A stretch of DNA of 64,000 nt from Allosaccharopolyspora coralli (GTDB lineage: Bacteria > Actinomycetota > Actinomycetes > Mycobacteriales > Pseudonocardiaceae): NCBI RefSeq assembly GCF_009664835.1, contig NZ_CP045929.1, positions 4,588,001 to 4,652,000 of the forward strand. The letters are read 5' to 3'. The notes below the pieces were generated by a model. That model made no database searches, had not been told where the DNA came from, and saw only the letters and a program-made list of their open reading frames with translations. A program made the translations under genes and the position numbers. Positions 33,972 to 43,009 of the stretch are shown here, piece by piece; the stretch's first letter is position 1; each line of letters starts with the position of its first letter.

Positions 33972-35138
33972 TCAGCCCTGTGCGACCTGGAGCAGGTCCG
34001 GGATGGTGCCCTGCGGAGCGCCCTGGATGACCCCGGCCGAAGCGGTCTCCTGCAGCGCGGTCACGATGTCGGCCGGAGCCGAGCCCTCGTTGAGACCCAG
34101 GTGCACCGCGGCGACGCCGGCCACGTGCGGGCTGGCCATCGACGTGCCGCTGAGCGTGTCGGTGCCCCCGCCCGGAACAGTCGACTCGATGTCCACACCC
34201 GGGGCGTAGCCCTCCACGGTCTCGCCGTAGTTCGAGAAGCTCGCGTGAGTGTCGGTCTCGTCCGACGCCGACGTGGTGAACACACCCTCGGCCGACGCGG
34301 GCGAGACGTTCGAGGCGTCCTGGCTCTCGTTGCCCGCGGCCACCGCGAGGAACACACCCTGATCGACCAGGCCGGTCGCGGCCTCGTCCAGCGCCGGGTC
34401 CTTGCCGCCACCCAGCGACATGTTCGCCACCGCAGGCTTGCCGGCGGCGTCCTGGGCGACCCAGTCCAGACCCTTGATGATGCCCTCGGTGGTGCCGGAG
34501 CCGTCGTCGCCGAGAACCTTCACCCCGACCAGGTTCGACGCCTTCGCGACGCCGTAACCCGCCGAGCCGATCGTGCCGGCGACGTGCGTGCCGTGGCCCT
34601 GCCGGTCGCCGCCGTCACCACCGGTGGCGTCGAAACCGACCGAGGCACGACCCTCGAAGTCCGCGTGCTGGGCGTCGATCCCCGTGTCGAGGATGTAGGC
34701 GGTCACGCCCTCACCGTTGCCCGCCGGCGTGTAGGCCCCGTCCAGCGGCAGCTGGGGCTGATCGATGCGGTCCAGACCCCAGGTGGCCTGCACGTCTTGC
34801 GGCGGCGGTTCGACCTGGATCCGGTGGCTCTGCGAGACACCCTCGACGTTCGGGTTCGACCGCACCTGGTCCAGCTGCTCCGGGCTCAGCTGCGCCGAGA
34901 AGCCGTTCAGCGTGTTCGTGTAGACCTGCCGGGTCTGCACGTCCATCTCCTGAGCGGCACCGAAGACGTTGGCACCGTCCTTGAGGTTCACCACGAACAC
35001 GTCACCGGCACCCGCGGCTCCTTGGCCGTGCATCGTCAGCGGGGCGGGCTCGGTGTCGAGCGCGTGTGCGGGGGCGGCGGTGAGCGCGAGAGCCGCGGCG
35101 GCCACACCGGCCCCGGCTCCGGTCATCAGCTTCTTCAT
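33972..35138 (-). CDS. secreted subtilisin-like serine protease (S8)
   Basis: A 388-residue preproprotein: Sec signal peptide (1-26, ending APAHA), inhibitor I9 propeptide (about 45-112) and S8 catalytic domain. The triad is Asp151 (AYILDTGID), His182 (GHGTHVAGT) and Ser333 (GTSMASPH), with oxyanion Asn near 270 (VAAGNES). It is an extracellular protease of the proteinase K/aqualysin type, without C-terminal extensions. ATG 35138 follows AGGAGG. A strong terminator lies downstream, and a GTGGC/GCCAC dyad about 90 bp upstream. Confidence 0.95.
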   Translation of the reverse strand: MKKLMTGAGAGVAAAALALTAAPAHALDTEPAPLTMHGQGAAGAGDVFVVNLKDGANVFGAAQEMDVQTRQVYTNTLNGFSAQLSPEQLDQVRSNPNVEGVSQSHRIQVEPPPQDVQATWGLDRIDQPQLPLDGAYTPAGNGEGVTAYILDTGIDAQHADFEGRASVGFDATGGDGGDRQGHGTHVAGTIGSAGYGVAKASNLVGVKVLGDDGSGTTEGIIKGLDWVAQDAAGKPAVANMSLGGGKDPALDEAATGLVDQGVFLAVAAGNESQDASNVSPASAEGVFTTSASDETDTHASFSNYGETVEGYAPGVDIESTVPGGGTDTLSGTSMASPHVAGVAAVHLGLNEGSAPADIVTALQETASAGVIQGAPQGTIPDLLQVAQG

Positions 35139-35227
35139 GGAATCCCCTCCTGTTGTTCGTCCGGGTGGGGCCGGACGACCTAGGTACAACGCGGAAGGTA
35201 GCCATGCGGGTCACCCGACAGGTTTGA

Positions 35228-35245
35228 GTGGCGAGATATTGCCAC
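35228..35245. promoter_or_regulatory. dyad in the protease upstream region
   Basis: GTGGC-8 bp-GCCAC around an AT-rich centre (GAGATATT), 90-107 bp upstream of the protease start. It is a possible regulator site; evidence is symmetry alone. Confidence 0.3.
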
Positions 35246-35324
35246 AAGAATTCGGGATTCGGCTACGTCCAGTGATCATTTCGACGCGCAGCAAGCCTCG
35301 AACGTGATCAAGTGCTCGTGACGA

Positions 35325-35738
35325 TCAGCCCGCCGCCGCCCAACGTCGAAGACGCAGTCGGACAGCCTGGACGTAGCCCCGGCCCGGTTCCTCCGAGCCA
35401 CGCTGCTGCGACGGGATCACCCCGTACTCGAGGCCGTAATGCAGGAACAAGGCACGTTCCTGCTCCGCCAGCAGGTCGCCGTCGTGCAGCGACACCCTCG
35501 GCGCCTGTCGCACCACGTCCTTGCGTACGGCCACGGTGAGCGTGTCGCCGTCGAACGCCGCGCCGTCAAGCGGAACGAAACTCTCGTTGGTGCCGAACAG
35601 GCCGGTCTGGACCGTGATCCACGCGGGCTGGTCGGTGTGATCGTCGAGGAAGAGCTGCCCGACGATCCCGACCCGCTGCCCGTCCGGATCGAAGACCTCG
35701 CACCCGAACAGGGCCAACGACTCCCGTGGTTCGATCAT
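35325..35738 (-). CDS. PRC-barrel domain protein
   Basis: A 137-residue protein with an N-terminal PRC-barrel: GCEVFDPDGQRVGIVGQLFL, then PAWITVQTGLFG and FVPLDGA. The remainder is a helical, basic C-terminal tail. PRC-barrels occur in RNA-processing, photosynthetic and stress proteins; in actinobacteria such small ones are often stress-induced, but no specific role can be given. GTG 35741 is an alternative start. Confidence 0.82.
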   Translation of the reverse strand: MIEPRESLALFGCEVFDPDGQRVGIVGQLFLDDHTDQPAWITVQTGLFGTNESFVPLDGAAFDGDTLTVAVRKDVVRQAPRVSLHDGDLLAEQERALFLHYGLEYGVIPSQQRGSEEPGRGYVQAVRLRLRRWAAAG

Positions 35739-35942
35739 GACCGACCGCCTCCCCGCTCCGATCGCCCGACCGGGTCCAGTCTCACCCCGCCGACACGACA
35801 CCGGCACCTCGGAACGGCTGATTCGGCGGTCTCGACTCGGTCACGACGGCGCGCCGACGGGAGGCGTCCCCAGGGCTCCACCGGACCGATGGGACCCTCG
35901 GCGGGTACGCCGCATGCCGATCCGACGGAGTCCACCGTTCCC

Positions 35943-36530
35943 ATGTCCGAGCAGCCCGAACAGCCGACCGCCCCACCCGTCACCGACGAGATGCGCGAGC
36001 AGGCCCGCCAGACCCCCGACAGCTGGATGTACATCATCGACCCCGGCTACGAGGAGTCCGGTGAGGACGTCCCGCCGGAAGGCGTGGTCGGCGCCTTTCG
36101 GATCGACTCCGCGGGCGAGATCGAAGACGAGTTCCACCACAACGACGAGTACGTGCCCTCCGAGTTCACCGGCCCGATCCCGGAGCCGACGAACGCACTG
36201 GAGCAGGTGTTGCACGCCATCGCCGCCGGCGACGCACCCGAGTCGGACCTGCCGCCTGCCATCCTCGACGCCGAAGTGCTGTTCTACGCACCCGAGGACG
36301 GCGAGGAGGACGCGATCTACGCGGCCGAGATGTCGGACGGATCGCAACTGGTTCCGGCGTGTACCTCGGTCGAGCGGGTGCCGGAGTCGTGGCCCGGGTA
36401 CCGGCCGATCGCGGGCAACCTGCTGCCCGACCTGCTCAACGGACTCGATCTCGGTTTGAACCTGGACGACCCGATCCGCGCGGTGGTCCCCCACAGCGTG
36501 CTGCTCGAGACCGCCGCGCACCGCGACTGA
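35943..36530 (+). CDS. type VII secretion-associated protein (SseB-like fold)
   Basis: A 195-residue acidic protein. The N-terminal half contains VTDEMREQARQTPDSWMYII and PPEGVVGAFRIDSAGEIEDE, a pattern I associate with type VII secretion-associated proteins of Pseudonocardiaceae. The C-terminal half has an SseB-like ending (VPESWPGYRPIAGNLL). No signal peptide. The nearest T7SS substrates in the window are at 62.4-64 kb, so it is not in an ESX operon here. Assignment is moderate. Confidence 0.6.
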   Translation: MSEQPEQPTAPPVTDEMREQARQTPDSWMYIIDPGYEESGEDVPPEGVVGAFRIDSAGEIEDEFHHNDEYVPSEFTGPIPEPTNALEQVLHAIAAGDAPESDLPPAILDAEVLFYAPEDGEEDAIYAAEMSDGSQLVPACTSVERVPESWPGYRPIAGNLLPDLLNGLDLGLNLDDPIRAVVPHSVLLETAAHRD

Positions 36531-36587
36531 CCGGCTGCGAGCCTCGTCCCCGGGTGCCACCCCAGCGCCGATTACCTAGTCTCGGAC

Positions 36588-38468
36588 GTGATGGCTCACG
36601 ATCACGCACCTGCGAACGGGCCCGGCCTCATCGAGGACTATGCGTTGCTGTCCGATCTGCGGACGGCGGCTCTCGTCGGCAAGGACGGTTCGGTGGACTG
36701 GCTGTGTCTGCCGCGGTTCGATTCACCGTCGTGTTTCACGCGACTACTCGGTGATCACCGCGACGGACACTGGCAGCTCGCCCCGACGGCGACCGTGCGC
36801 GACGTGTCGCGGCGCTACCGCGGCAACTCGCTGGTCCTGGAGACCGACCTGCGAACCGACACCGGCACGGTCCGGCTCGTCGACAGCATGCCGCCGCACG
36901 AGAAGAACCAGCAGGACGATCCGTGCCTGGTGCGCCACCTGGAAGGACTCGACGGCGAGGTCGAGGTGCGGATGCGGTGGGTGCTGCGTTTCGCCTACGC
37001 GGACGCGGTGCCGTGGGTCCAGCACGTCCGCACCGAGGACCCGACCGACGAGTACGTCATCGGCGTCGCCGGCCCGCACGCGGTCGTGCTGCGCGGCGAC
37101 GTCCTGCCGTACCCGGTCAGCGGTGAACTCGCCCACGAGGCCGTGTTCACCGTCCGCGCCGGGGAGCGGCTGTCGTGGGTGCTGCAGTGGACCAGCGACA
37201 CCGACCAGGTCGCGCCGCCGCTGGATCCCGACCAGGAAACCCGGGACAGCGAGGACTTTTGGCACGAGTGGACCTCGCGGCTGCGCTACACCGGGGAGCA
37301 CTCGGAGGCGGTCTACCGCTCGCTGGCGACCCTGAAGGCGCTGACCTTCGACCCCACCGGCGGCATGGTGGCCGCACCGACGACGTCGCTGCCCGAAGCA
37401 CTCGGCGGCGACCGGAACTGGGACTACCGCTACTGCTGGCTGCGGGACGCCACGCTGGTGCTGCTCGCCCTGGACAACTACGGCTGCTCCGACGAGGCGG
37501 CGGCCTGGCGCCACTGGCTGGTGCGTGCGGTCGCCGGGGACCCGGCGGACCTGCAGATCATGTACGGCATCAGCGGCGAACGCCACATGTGGGAACGGGA
37601 GCTGGACTGGCTGTCCGGCTACCAGGGTTCCGCTCCGGTACGCATCGGCAACGGGGCGTTCCGCCAGCTCCAGCTCGACGTGTTCGGCGAGGTCATGGAC
37701 GCCTTGCACCTGGCACGGGAACGCGGCTTGCAGGACACCGCGCGTTCCTGGGACGTGCAGCGCGGCATGCTGACCCACCTGGAGACGATCTGGCAGCAGC
37801 CGGACAAGGGTCTGTGGGAGGTCCGCGGCCCGGACCGGCACTTCACACACTCCCGCGTGATGGTGTGGGTCGCCTTCGACCGGGGGGTTCGGGCGATCGA
37901 GGAGCACGGATTGTCCGGCCCGGTCGGCCGCTGGAAGGAGCTGCGCGACACGGTGCACGAGGAGGTACTCACGAAAGGTTTCAACGAGGAACTGGGCGCG
38001 TTCACCCAGTACTACGGGGGCACCGAGCTGGATGCGTCGATCTTGTTGATCCCGGCCGTGGGGTTCCTGCCGGGCGACGACGAACGGGTCACGAGCACCG
38101 TGCGCGCCGTCGAGCAGCGGTTGCGGCACGGCGTGCTCGTCGACCGGTACGAAGCCGCGGAAGGTGAGCACTCGGTCGACGGGCTGCACGGGCGCGAAGG
38201 CTCGTTCCTGGCGTGCTCGTTCTGGCTGGTGGACGCACTGGCCGGGGCCGGGCGCCGCGACGAAGCGGTGGAGATGTTCGAGGGCCTGCTCGAACTGGCG
38301 AACGACGTGGGGCTCTACGCCGAGGAGTACGACCTGCACAGCGGCCGTTTCACCGGGAACTTCCCGCAGGCGTTCAGCCACCTGGGGCTGGTCAACTCGG
38401 CGGCGGTGCTCTACGGCGGGCACGTGCGCAACGAATCCGTCCGCCGCGGACCGTGGAGCCGGCGGTGA
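36588..38468 (+). CDS. GH15 glucoamylase/trehalase-type hydrolase
   Basis: A 626-residue cytoplasmic enzyme of glycoside hydrolase family 15. It has the N-terminal beta-sandwich (GLIEDYALLSDLRTAALVGK, then DGSVDWLCLPRFDSPSCF) and the (alpha/alpha)6 barrel with NWDYRYCWLRDATLVLLAL, ISGERHMWERELDWLSGY and EGSFLACSFWLVDALA. No signal peptide. Actinobacterial relatives include trehalases that split trehalose to glucose; alpha-glucan hydrolysis is the alternative. It overlaps the next gene, a sugar dehydrogenase, by 4 bp (GTGA), so the two probably act in sequence. Confidence 0.9.
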   Translation: MMAHDHAPANGPGLIEDYALLSDLRTAALVGKDGSVDWLCLPRFDSPSCFTRLLGDHRDGHWQLAPTATVRDVSRRYRGNSLVLETDLRTDTGTVRLVDSMPPHEKNQQDDPCLVRHLEGLDGEVEVRMRWVLRFAYADAVPWVQHVRTEDPTDEYVIGVAGPHAVVLRGDVLPYPVSGELAHEAVFTVRAGERLSWVLQWTSDTDQVAPPLDPDQETRDSEDFWHEWTSRLRYTGEHSEAVYRSLATLKALTFDPTGGMVAAPTTSLPEALGGDRNWDYRYCWLRDATLVLLALDNYGCSDEAAAWRHWLVRAVAGDPADLQIMYGISGERHMWERELDWLSGYQGSAPVRIGNGAFRQLQLDVFGEVMDALHLARERGLQDTARSWDVQRGMLTHLETIWQQPDKGLWEVRGPDRHFTHSRVMVWVAFDRGVRAIEEHGLSGPVGRWKELRDTVHEEVLTKGFNEELGAFTQYYGGTELDASILLIPAVGFLPGDDERVTSTVRAVEQRLRHGVLVDRYEAAEGEHSVDGLHGREGSFLACSFWLVDALAGAGRRDEAVEMFEGLLELANDVGLYAEEYDLHSGRFTGNFPQAFSHLGLVNSAAVLYGGHVRNESVRRGPWSRR

Positions 38469-39505
38469 GGGCGGCCACGGTCGTCCCCGGCGACCCGGAC
38501 TCGGCGGGGGTCAGCGAACTGCCGGGTCCGACTCCGCAACCGGGCGAACTGCTGGTCGAAGGGCTGCTCGCAGGAATGTGCGCGACCGACCGGGAAGTCG
38601 CCGCGAGCACGCACGGAGTGCTGCCTCCTGGCCACGACCGGTTGGTTCTGTTCCACGAGTCCGTGGGCCGGGTGCTGCACGCGCCCGCGATCAGCGGCTT
38701 CCACGAAGGCGACTTCGTGGCGGGCGTGGTGCGCAGACCGGACCCGAAGCCCTGTGGGGCGTGCGCCGCGGGCGAATGGGACTTCTGCCTCAACGGCGAG
38801 TTCACCGAACGCGGCATCAAGGGCCTCGACGGGTTCGGTGCGCAACGGTGGACGGTCGAACCACGGTTCGCGATCCCCGTCCCGGCGGCGCTGGGCGAGT
38901 TGGGGGTGCTGACGGAGCCGACGTCGGTGGTGGCGAAAGCCTGGGAGCAGGTCGAGCTGATCGGCCGCCGCTCCTTCTTCGCGCCGCGACGCGTGCTGGT
39001 GACCGGAGCCGGACCGATCGGCCTGCTCGCGGCGCTGCTGGCGGTGCAGCAAGGGCTCGAGGTGCACGTTCTCGACCGGGTCGACGACGGCCCGAAGCCC
39101 GACCTGGTCGCCGAACTCGGCGCGACCTACCACCGGGACGTGATGGCGATCGGGTTCGAACCGGACGTCGTCGTGGAGGCGACGGGCTCGGGTGAGGTCG
39201 TCTTCGAGGTGCTGCAGCGAACCGCGCGCAACGCGATCACCGTGCTCACCGGTATCTCCGGTGGCGACCGCACGGTGCCGATTCCGGCCGGGGCGATCAA
39301 CAACGAGCTGGTGCTGGACAACGACGTGGTCGTGGGCAGCGTCAACGCCAACCTCAGGCACTACCGGTCGGCGGTTCAGGCGCTGGCGGCCGCCGACCCC
39401 GAGTGGCTCTCGTCGCTGATCACCCGCCGCCTTCCGCTCGACAAGTGGCCGGACGGTTTCTCCGGCGGGCCGCACGACATCAAGACCGTCGTCGAACTCC
39501 AGTAG
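38465..39505 (+). CDS. glucose 1-dehydrogenase-like MDR enzyme
   Basis: A 346-residue medium-chain dehydrogenase resembling archaeal/bacterial glucose dehydrogenases. Zinc and structural-metal segments are visible (CATDREVAA, PCGACAAGEWDFC), with the Rossmann motif VTGAGPIGLLA and a family-specific C-terminus (INNELVLDNDVVVGSVNANL). It would oxidise glucose to gluconolactone with NAD(P). Translational coupling to the GH15 hydrolase suggests it handles the released glucose. GTG 38465 overlaps the upstream TGA. Confidence 0.85.
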   Translation: MRAATVVPGDPDSAGVSELPGPTPQPGELLVEGLLAGMCATDREVAASTHGVLPPGHDRLVLFHESVGRVLHAPAISGFHEGDFVAGVVRRPDPKPCGACAAGEWDFCLNGEFTERGIKGLDGFGAQRWTVEPRFAIPVPAALGELGVLTEPTSVVAKAWEQVELIGRRSFFAPRRVLVTGAGPIGLLAALLAVQQGLEVHVLDRVDDGPKPDLVAELGATYHRDVMAIGFEPDVVVEATGSGEVVFEVLQRTARNAITVLTGISGGDRTVPIPAGAINNELVLDNDVVVGSVNANLRHYRSAVQALAAADPEWLSSLITRRLPLDKWPDGFSGGPHDIKTVVELQ

Positions 39506-39544
39506 CTCTGCGACCGACGAACAGCATTCCCGCCCCACCCCGAA

Positions 39545-39597
39545 GAGGCGAACGGCACTCTCGCCCCACCAGACGAGGCGAAAGTGCCGTTCGCCTC
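39545..39597. repeat. repeat C hairpin, second site
   Basis: GAGGCGAACGGCACTCTCGC pairs with GGCGAAAGTGCCGTTCGCCTC minus its last bases. Its right end overlaps the stop codon of the PAS-GGDEF-EAL gene (39596-39598), so it probably terminates that gene and the convergent dehydrogenase. Confidence 0.8.
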
Positions 39598-41776
39598 AGG
39601 CCCACTGGGGTAGGTGGTCCGCGATGAAAGCCCGCGCCCGGTCCGGCAGACACGGCTTCTCGAAGTAGTAGCCCTGGCCGGTCTCGCACCCGATCGCCGC
39701 GAGCCTTTGGGCTTGGTCCTCCGTCTCGACACCTTCGGCCGTCACCGAGAGGCCGAGGGTGTGCGCGAGCTCGACGAGGGTGCGGACGATGCGCGCGTCG
39801 ACCGGGTCCGGCTCGTCGGGGTTGCGGAGCCCCTCCATGAACGATCCGGCGATCTTGAGTTCGTGCACGGGCAGATGCCGGAGGTAGGCGAGGTTGGAGT
39901 AGCCCGTCCCGAAGTCGTCGATGGCGATGCGGACGCCCATCTCGGAGAGGCGGCGCAGCGGCTCGAGTGCTTCGTCGGCGGTCCCCATCACTGCGCTCTC
40001 GGTGAGTTCGAGTTGCAGTTTGGCGGCTTCGAGACCGGTCTCGGCGAGGACTGCGGCGACGTCCGAGACGAGCCGGGGTTCGCGGAGCTGGCGAACGGCG
40101 AGGTTGACGCTCACGAACGGGGCGGTGTCCCCGAACTCGTCCGCCCACTGCTTGGCCTGCCTGCACGCGGTGCCGAGGACCCAGCGCCCGAGGGGGACGA
40201 TGAGCCCGGTCTCCTCGGCGAGGCCGATGAACTTGTCCGGTCCGAGTCGCCCGTGGTCAGGGTGCCACCAGCGCACGAGCGCTTCCACGCCGACGACCTC
40301 GCGGCGGCGGAGACCGACGAGGGGCTGGTAGTCGACGTAGAACTCGCCGTGTTCGAGCGCCGCCGGCATGGTCGCAGAAAGGTGGAACCGCGCGAGTTCG
40401 CTCGCGTTGCGCACCGGGTCGAACGTCTTCCAGGTCCCTTTGCCCTCGGACTTCGCCCAGTAGAGCGTGACGTCGGCGTCGCGGATGAGCTCGGCGGCGT
40501 CCTGGCCCTCGACGGGACGTTCGACGATGCCGATGCTGGCACCGACGGACAGTTCGTTGCCGCCGATGCGGATAGGGTCGCCGAGAGCGTCGAGCACGGT
40601 CTCGGCGATGTCGACGGCCTGCTCGGTGCCGGTGGAGTCCTCGACCAGGATGACGAACTCGTCGCCCCCCATGCGAGCGACGAGACGGTCGGAGCCCCGC
40701 ACGGTGTGCGCGAGGCGGTCGGCGACCGCGACGAGCAGATCGTCACCGATGTGGTGCCCGAGGCTGTCGTTGATCATCTTGAACCCGTCGAGGTCCATGT
40801 AGCAGACGGCGATGCGTTCGTCGTCGCGATGCGCGCGCATGGTCTCGTCGAGCCGGTCGAGCAGCAGCGCGCGGTTGGGCAGGCCGGTCAGCGGGTCGTG
40901 CATGGCCTGGTGGCGCAGGCGTTCCTGCAGCGTCTTGCGATCGGTGACGTCCTCGACCATCGCGACCTGGTAGAGCGGCAGGTCGTCCTCGCCGCGCACG
41001 AGGGAGACGACGATCTCGGTCCATACCCGGGTTCCGTCGGGGCGCACGAACTGCTTCTCGACGCGGTACTGGTCGCGGTCGCCCCGGACGAGTTGCTCGT
41101 AGACATCCCGATTCTCGTCGTCCTCGTCGGGGCCGGTGAGCTCGTAGACCATCATGCGGCGCAGTTCGTCGTACGGTCGTCCGAGGATGCGGCGCAGCGA
41201 GGAGTTGACTTCGAGGATGCGACCGCCGATGTCGGCGATGCCGATGCCGAGCACGGCTTCGGCGAAGATCGCCCGAAAGCGGGACTCGCTGGTGCGCAGT
41301 GCGTTCTCGACGGAGTCGCGGGCGTCGATGACGGCCTGCCGGATGGCTTCTTGCTCGTCGAGCGTGCGCTTGCGTGCGGCCTGCACGAACCCGGCGCACA
41401 CCGCCCCTTGGATCGCCGAGAGCCGCTGTCTCCACTCGGGCGTGTCCTCGATGCCGAGCAGGCGCAGCGCGTCCTCGCCGAGCACGTCGACGGTGCCGGC
41501 GAGGGACTCGGCGCCGGTGAAGTGGACGGCGACGAGGTCGGCTCCGACCGCCCGGGCGTCCTCGCTGTCGAACGGCTCGCTGACCAGGTCGGCGACGAGC
41601 CGCTCGGTGTAGCTCTCGAGCCTGCGTTCGACCTCGTCGCCGGTCATCGGGACGTAGCTGGTGCGCGTCAACGCCTGGGCCCAAGCCAGAGCGAAGCGTT
41701 GCCTGTCGGCGGCCCTGACGGCACCAGCGCTCGACGGGTCCTCGGCGCTCGGCGATGACGCGGTCCACCGAGTCAT
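39596..41776 (-). CDS. PAS-GGDEF-EAL c-di-GMP turnover protein
   Basis: A 726-residue soluble protein of the Streptomyces CdgA/RmdA type. A helical N-terminal region (1-150) is followed by PAS (about 160-285), GGDEF (about 290-455, intact MGGDEF at 369-374) and EAL (about 470-720). The EAL catalytic residues look intact: VEALVRWW (EAL 498-500), LTESAVM, IDDFGTGYSNL and TAEGVETE. Both cyclase and phosphodiesterase activity are possible. No membrane segment. It pairs functionally with the RsiG-like protein and the cyclase at 5.9 kb. Confidence 0.93.
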   Translation of the reverse strand: MTRWTASSPSAEDPSSAGAVRAADRQRFALAWAQALTRTSYVPMTGDEVERRLESYTERLVADLVSEPFDSEDARAVGADLVAVHFTGAESLAGTVDVLGEDALRLLGIEDTPEWRQRLSAIQGAVCAGFVQAARKRTLDEQEAIRQAVIDARDSVENALRTSESRFRAIFAEAVLGIGIADIGGRILEVNSSLRRILGRPYDELRRMMVYELTGPDEDDENRDVYEQLVRGDRDQYRVEKQFVRPDGTRVWTEIVVSLVRGEDDLPLYQVAMVEDVTDRKTLQERLRHQAMHDPLTGLPNRALLLDRLDETMRAHRDDERIAVCYMDLDGFKMINDSLGHHIGDDLLVAVADRLAHTVRGSDRLVARMGGDEFVILVEDSTGTEQAVDIAETVLDALGDPIRIGGNELSVGASIGIVERPVEGQDAAELIRDADVTLYWAKSEGKGTWKTFDPVRNASELARFHLSATMPAALEHGEFYVDYQPLVGLRRREVVGVEALVRWWHPDHGRLGPDKFIGLAEETGLIVPLGRWVLGTACRQAKQWADEFGDTAPFVSVNLAVRQLREPRLVSDVAAVLAETGLEAAKLQLELTESAVMGTADEALEPLRRLSEMGVRIAIDDFGTGYSNLAYLRHLPVHELKIAGSFMEGLRNPDEPDPVDARIVRTLVELAHTLGLSVTAEGVETEDQAQRLAAIGCETGQGYYFEKPCLPDRARAFIADHLPQWA

Positions 41777-42315
41777 TCCTGCGGCGTCCTCCGCTTCTCC
41801 TGCTCGCCTTGGCGGGCTCGTCCGAGCATACGTTCGGGGTCACCGTGGAGCCGAGCACACGTCAGCGGGACGCCGTCGGCGGCGCCCGGTCGCGTGAGCG
41901 AGCGTGGTTCCCCTTGATCGTCGCTGCCGTCGCAGCACGATACTGGCCCCCAGCCCGGCAGTCATGGCCGCTACGCCCGTGCCCTGTTGACCGAGTGATC
42001 ACAGTACGCCGCTCAGGTGAAATTGATCCTCGTGGACACCGTCACGACGCGTGTGCACGGCACGCTTCCTCGGGTCAGAATTCTGCCAGCCCGGTGACGA
42101 ATTCACCAAATAGGCGGACAGTCTGGCAACTCATCGCCACACCGTCGAACGAACGCTGCACCGATGGAGCGAGCGGGTTCACGCGAACGACACTTCGTCG
42201 TCCGCTCGTGACGCGATGACCAAGCGTCCCGACGCCTTTACCACGGGTGATCTCGCCGTGCACGGTGATCCCGAACGGTCCGCCCACGCGGGCCCACCGG
42301 GAAGGGAATCACCTC
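41777..42315. other. intergenic region upstream of the lysozyme gene
   Basis: A 540-bp stretch between divergent genes with no convincing gene, terminator or riboswitch. It must contain both promoters. Confidence 0.5.
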
Positions 42316-42987
42316 ATGAGCTCCCAAGTCGAGCACGGCGAGCGCCCCGAAACGGACCCCAGCGCCGAGCCACGAGCCGCCGTCGACGGCATGGACGTCA
42401 GCGGCCATCAGCAGAACGTCGACTGGCAGCACTGGTGGAACCAGGGCATGCGGTTCGCCTACTGCAAGGCGACCGAGGGAACCGGATACGTGAACCCGTA
42501 CTTCGCCCAGCAGTACAACGGTTCCTACGACATCGGGATGATCCGCGGCGCGTACCACTTCGCGCTGCCCGACCGGGCAAGCGGCGCGACACAGGCGAAC
42601 TATTTCGTCGACAACGGCGGCGGCTGGTCGGGCGACGGCAAGACCCTGCCCGGTGCGCTCGACATCGAGTACAACCCGTACGGCCCGAACTGCTACGGCT
42701 TGACGCAGGCGCAGATGATCGCCTGGGTCAAGGACTTCAGCGACACCTACCACGCCAGGACCGGCAGGTGGTGCACCATCTACACCTCCACCAGCTACTG
42801 GAACCAGTGCATCTACGGCGAGTTCGCCAGCACGAATCCGCTGTGGGTCGCGCGGTACAACGACACGGTCGGAGAGCTGCCGTACAACTGGGGGTTCCAC
42901 ACGTTCTGGCAGTACACGTCCTCGCCGCTGGACCAGAACCTGTTCAACGGCGCCTACGACCGGCTGCAGGCCCTGGCCAACGGCTGA
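42316..42987 (+). CDS. GH25 lysozyme-like muramidase without signal peptide
   Basis: A 223-residue GH25 domain. Catalytic-face motifs are AVDGMDVSGHQQNVDWQHWW, FAYCKATEGTGYVNPYF, GAYHFALPD, LPGALDIEYNPYG and FWQYTSSPLDQN. GH25 enzymes cut the MurNAc-GlcNAc bond in peptidoglycan. The N-terminus is a 25-residue polar stretch with no hydrophobic segment, and no upstream in-frame start supplies one. Export would need another route, or the protein acts on lysis. ATG 42316 has GAAGGGA upstream. Confidence 0.9.
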   Translation: MSSQVEHGERPETDPSAEPRAAVDGMDVSGHQQNVDWQHWWNQGMRFAYCKATEGTGYVNPYFAQQYNGSYDIGMIRGAYHFALPDRASGATQANYFVDNGGGWSGDGKTLPGALDIEYNPYGPNCYGLTQAQMIAWVKDFSDTYHARTGRWCTIYTSTSYWNQCIYGEFASTNPLWVARYNDTVGELPYNWGFHTFWQYTSSPLDQNLFNGAYDRLQALANG

Positions 42988-43009
42988 TCGTCAAGGCAAG
43001 ATCAACTGT

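Noticed and set aside
36744-38423. 559-residue frame antisense to the GH15 gene
   Set aside because: Explained by GC-rich codon use of the GH15 gene; no motifs.
39614-41758. 714-residue open frame antisense to the PAS-GGDEF-EAL gene
   Set aside because: It is the high-GC mirror of the real gene; no protein family pattern and the sense strand has clear GGDEF and EAL motifs.
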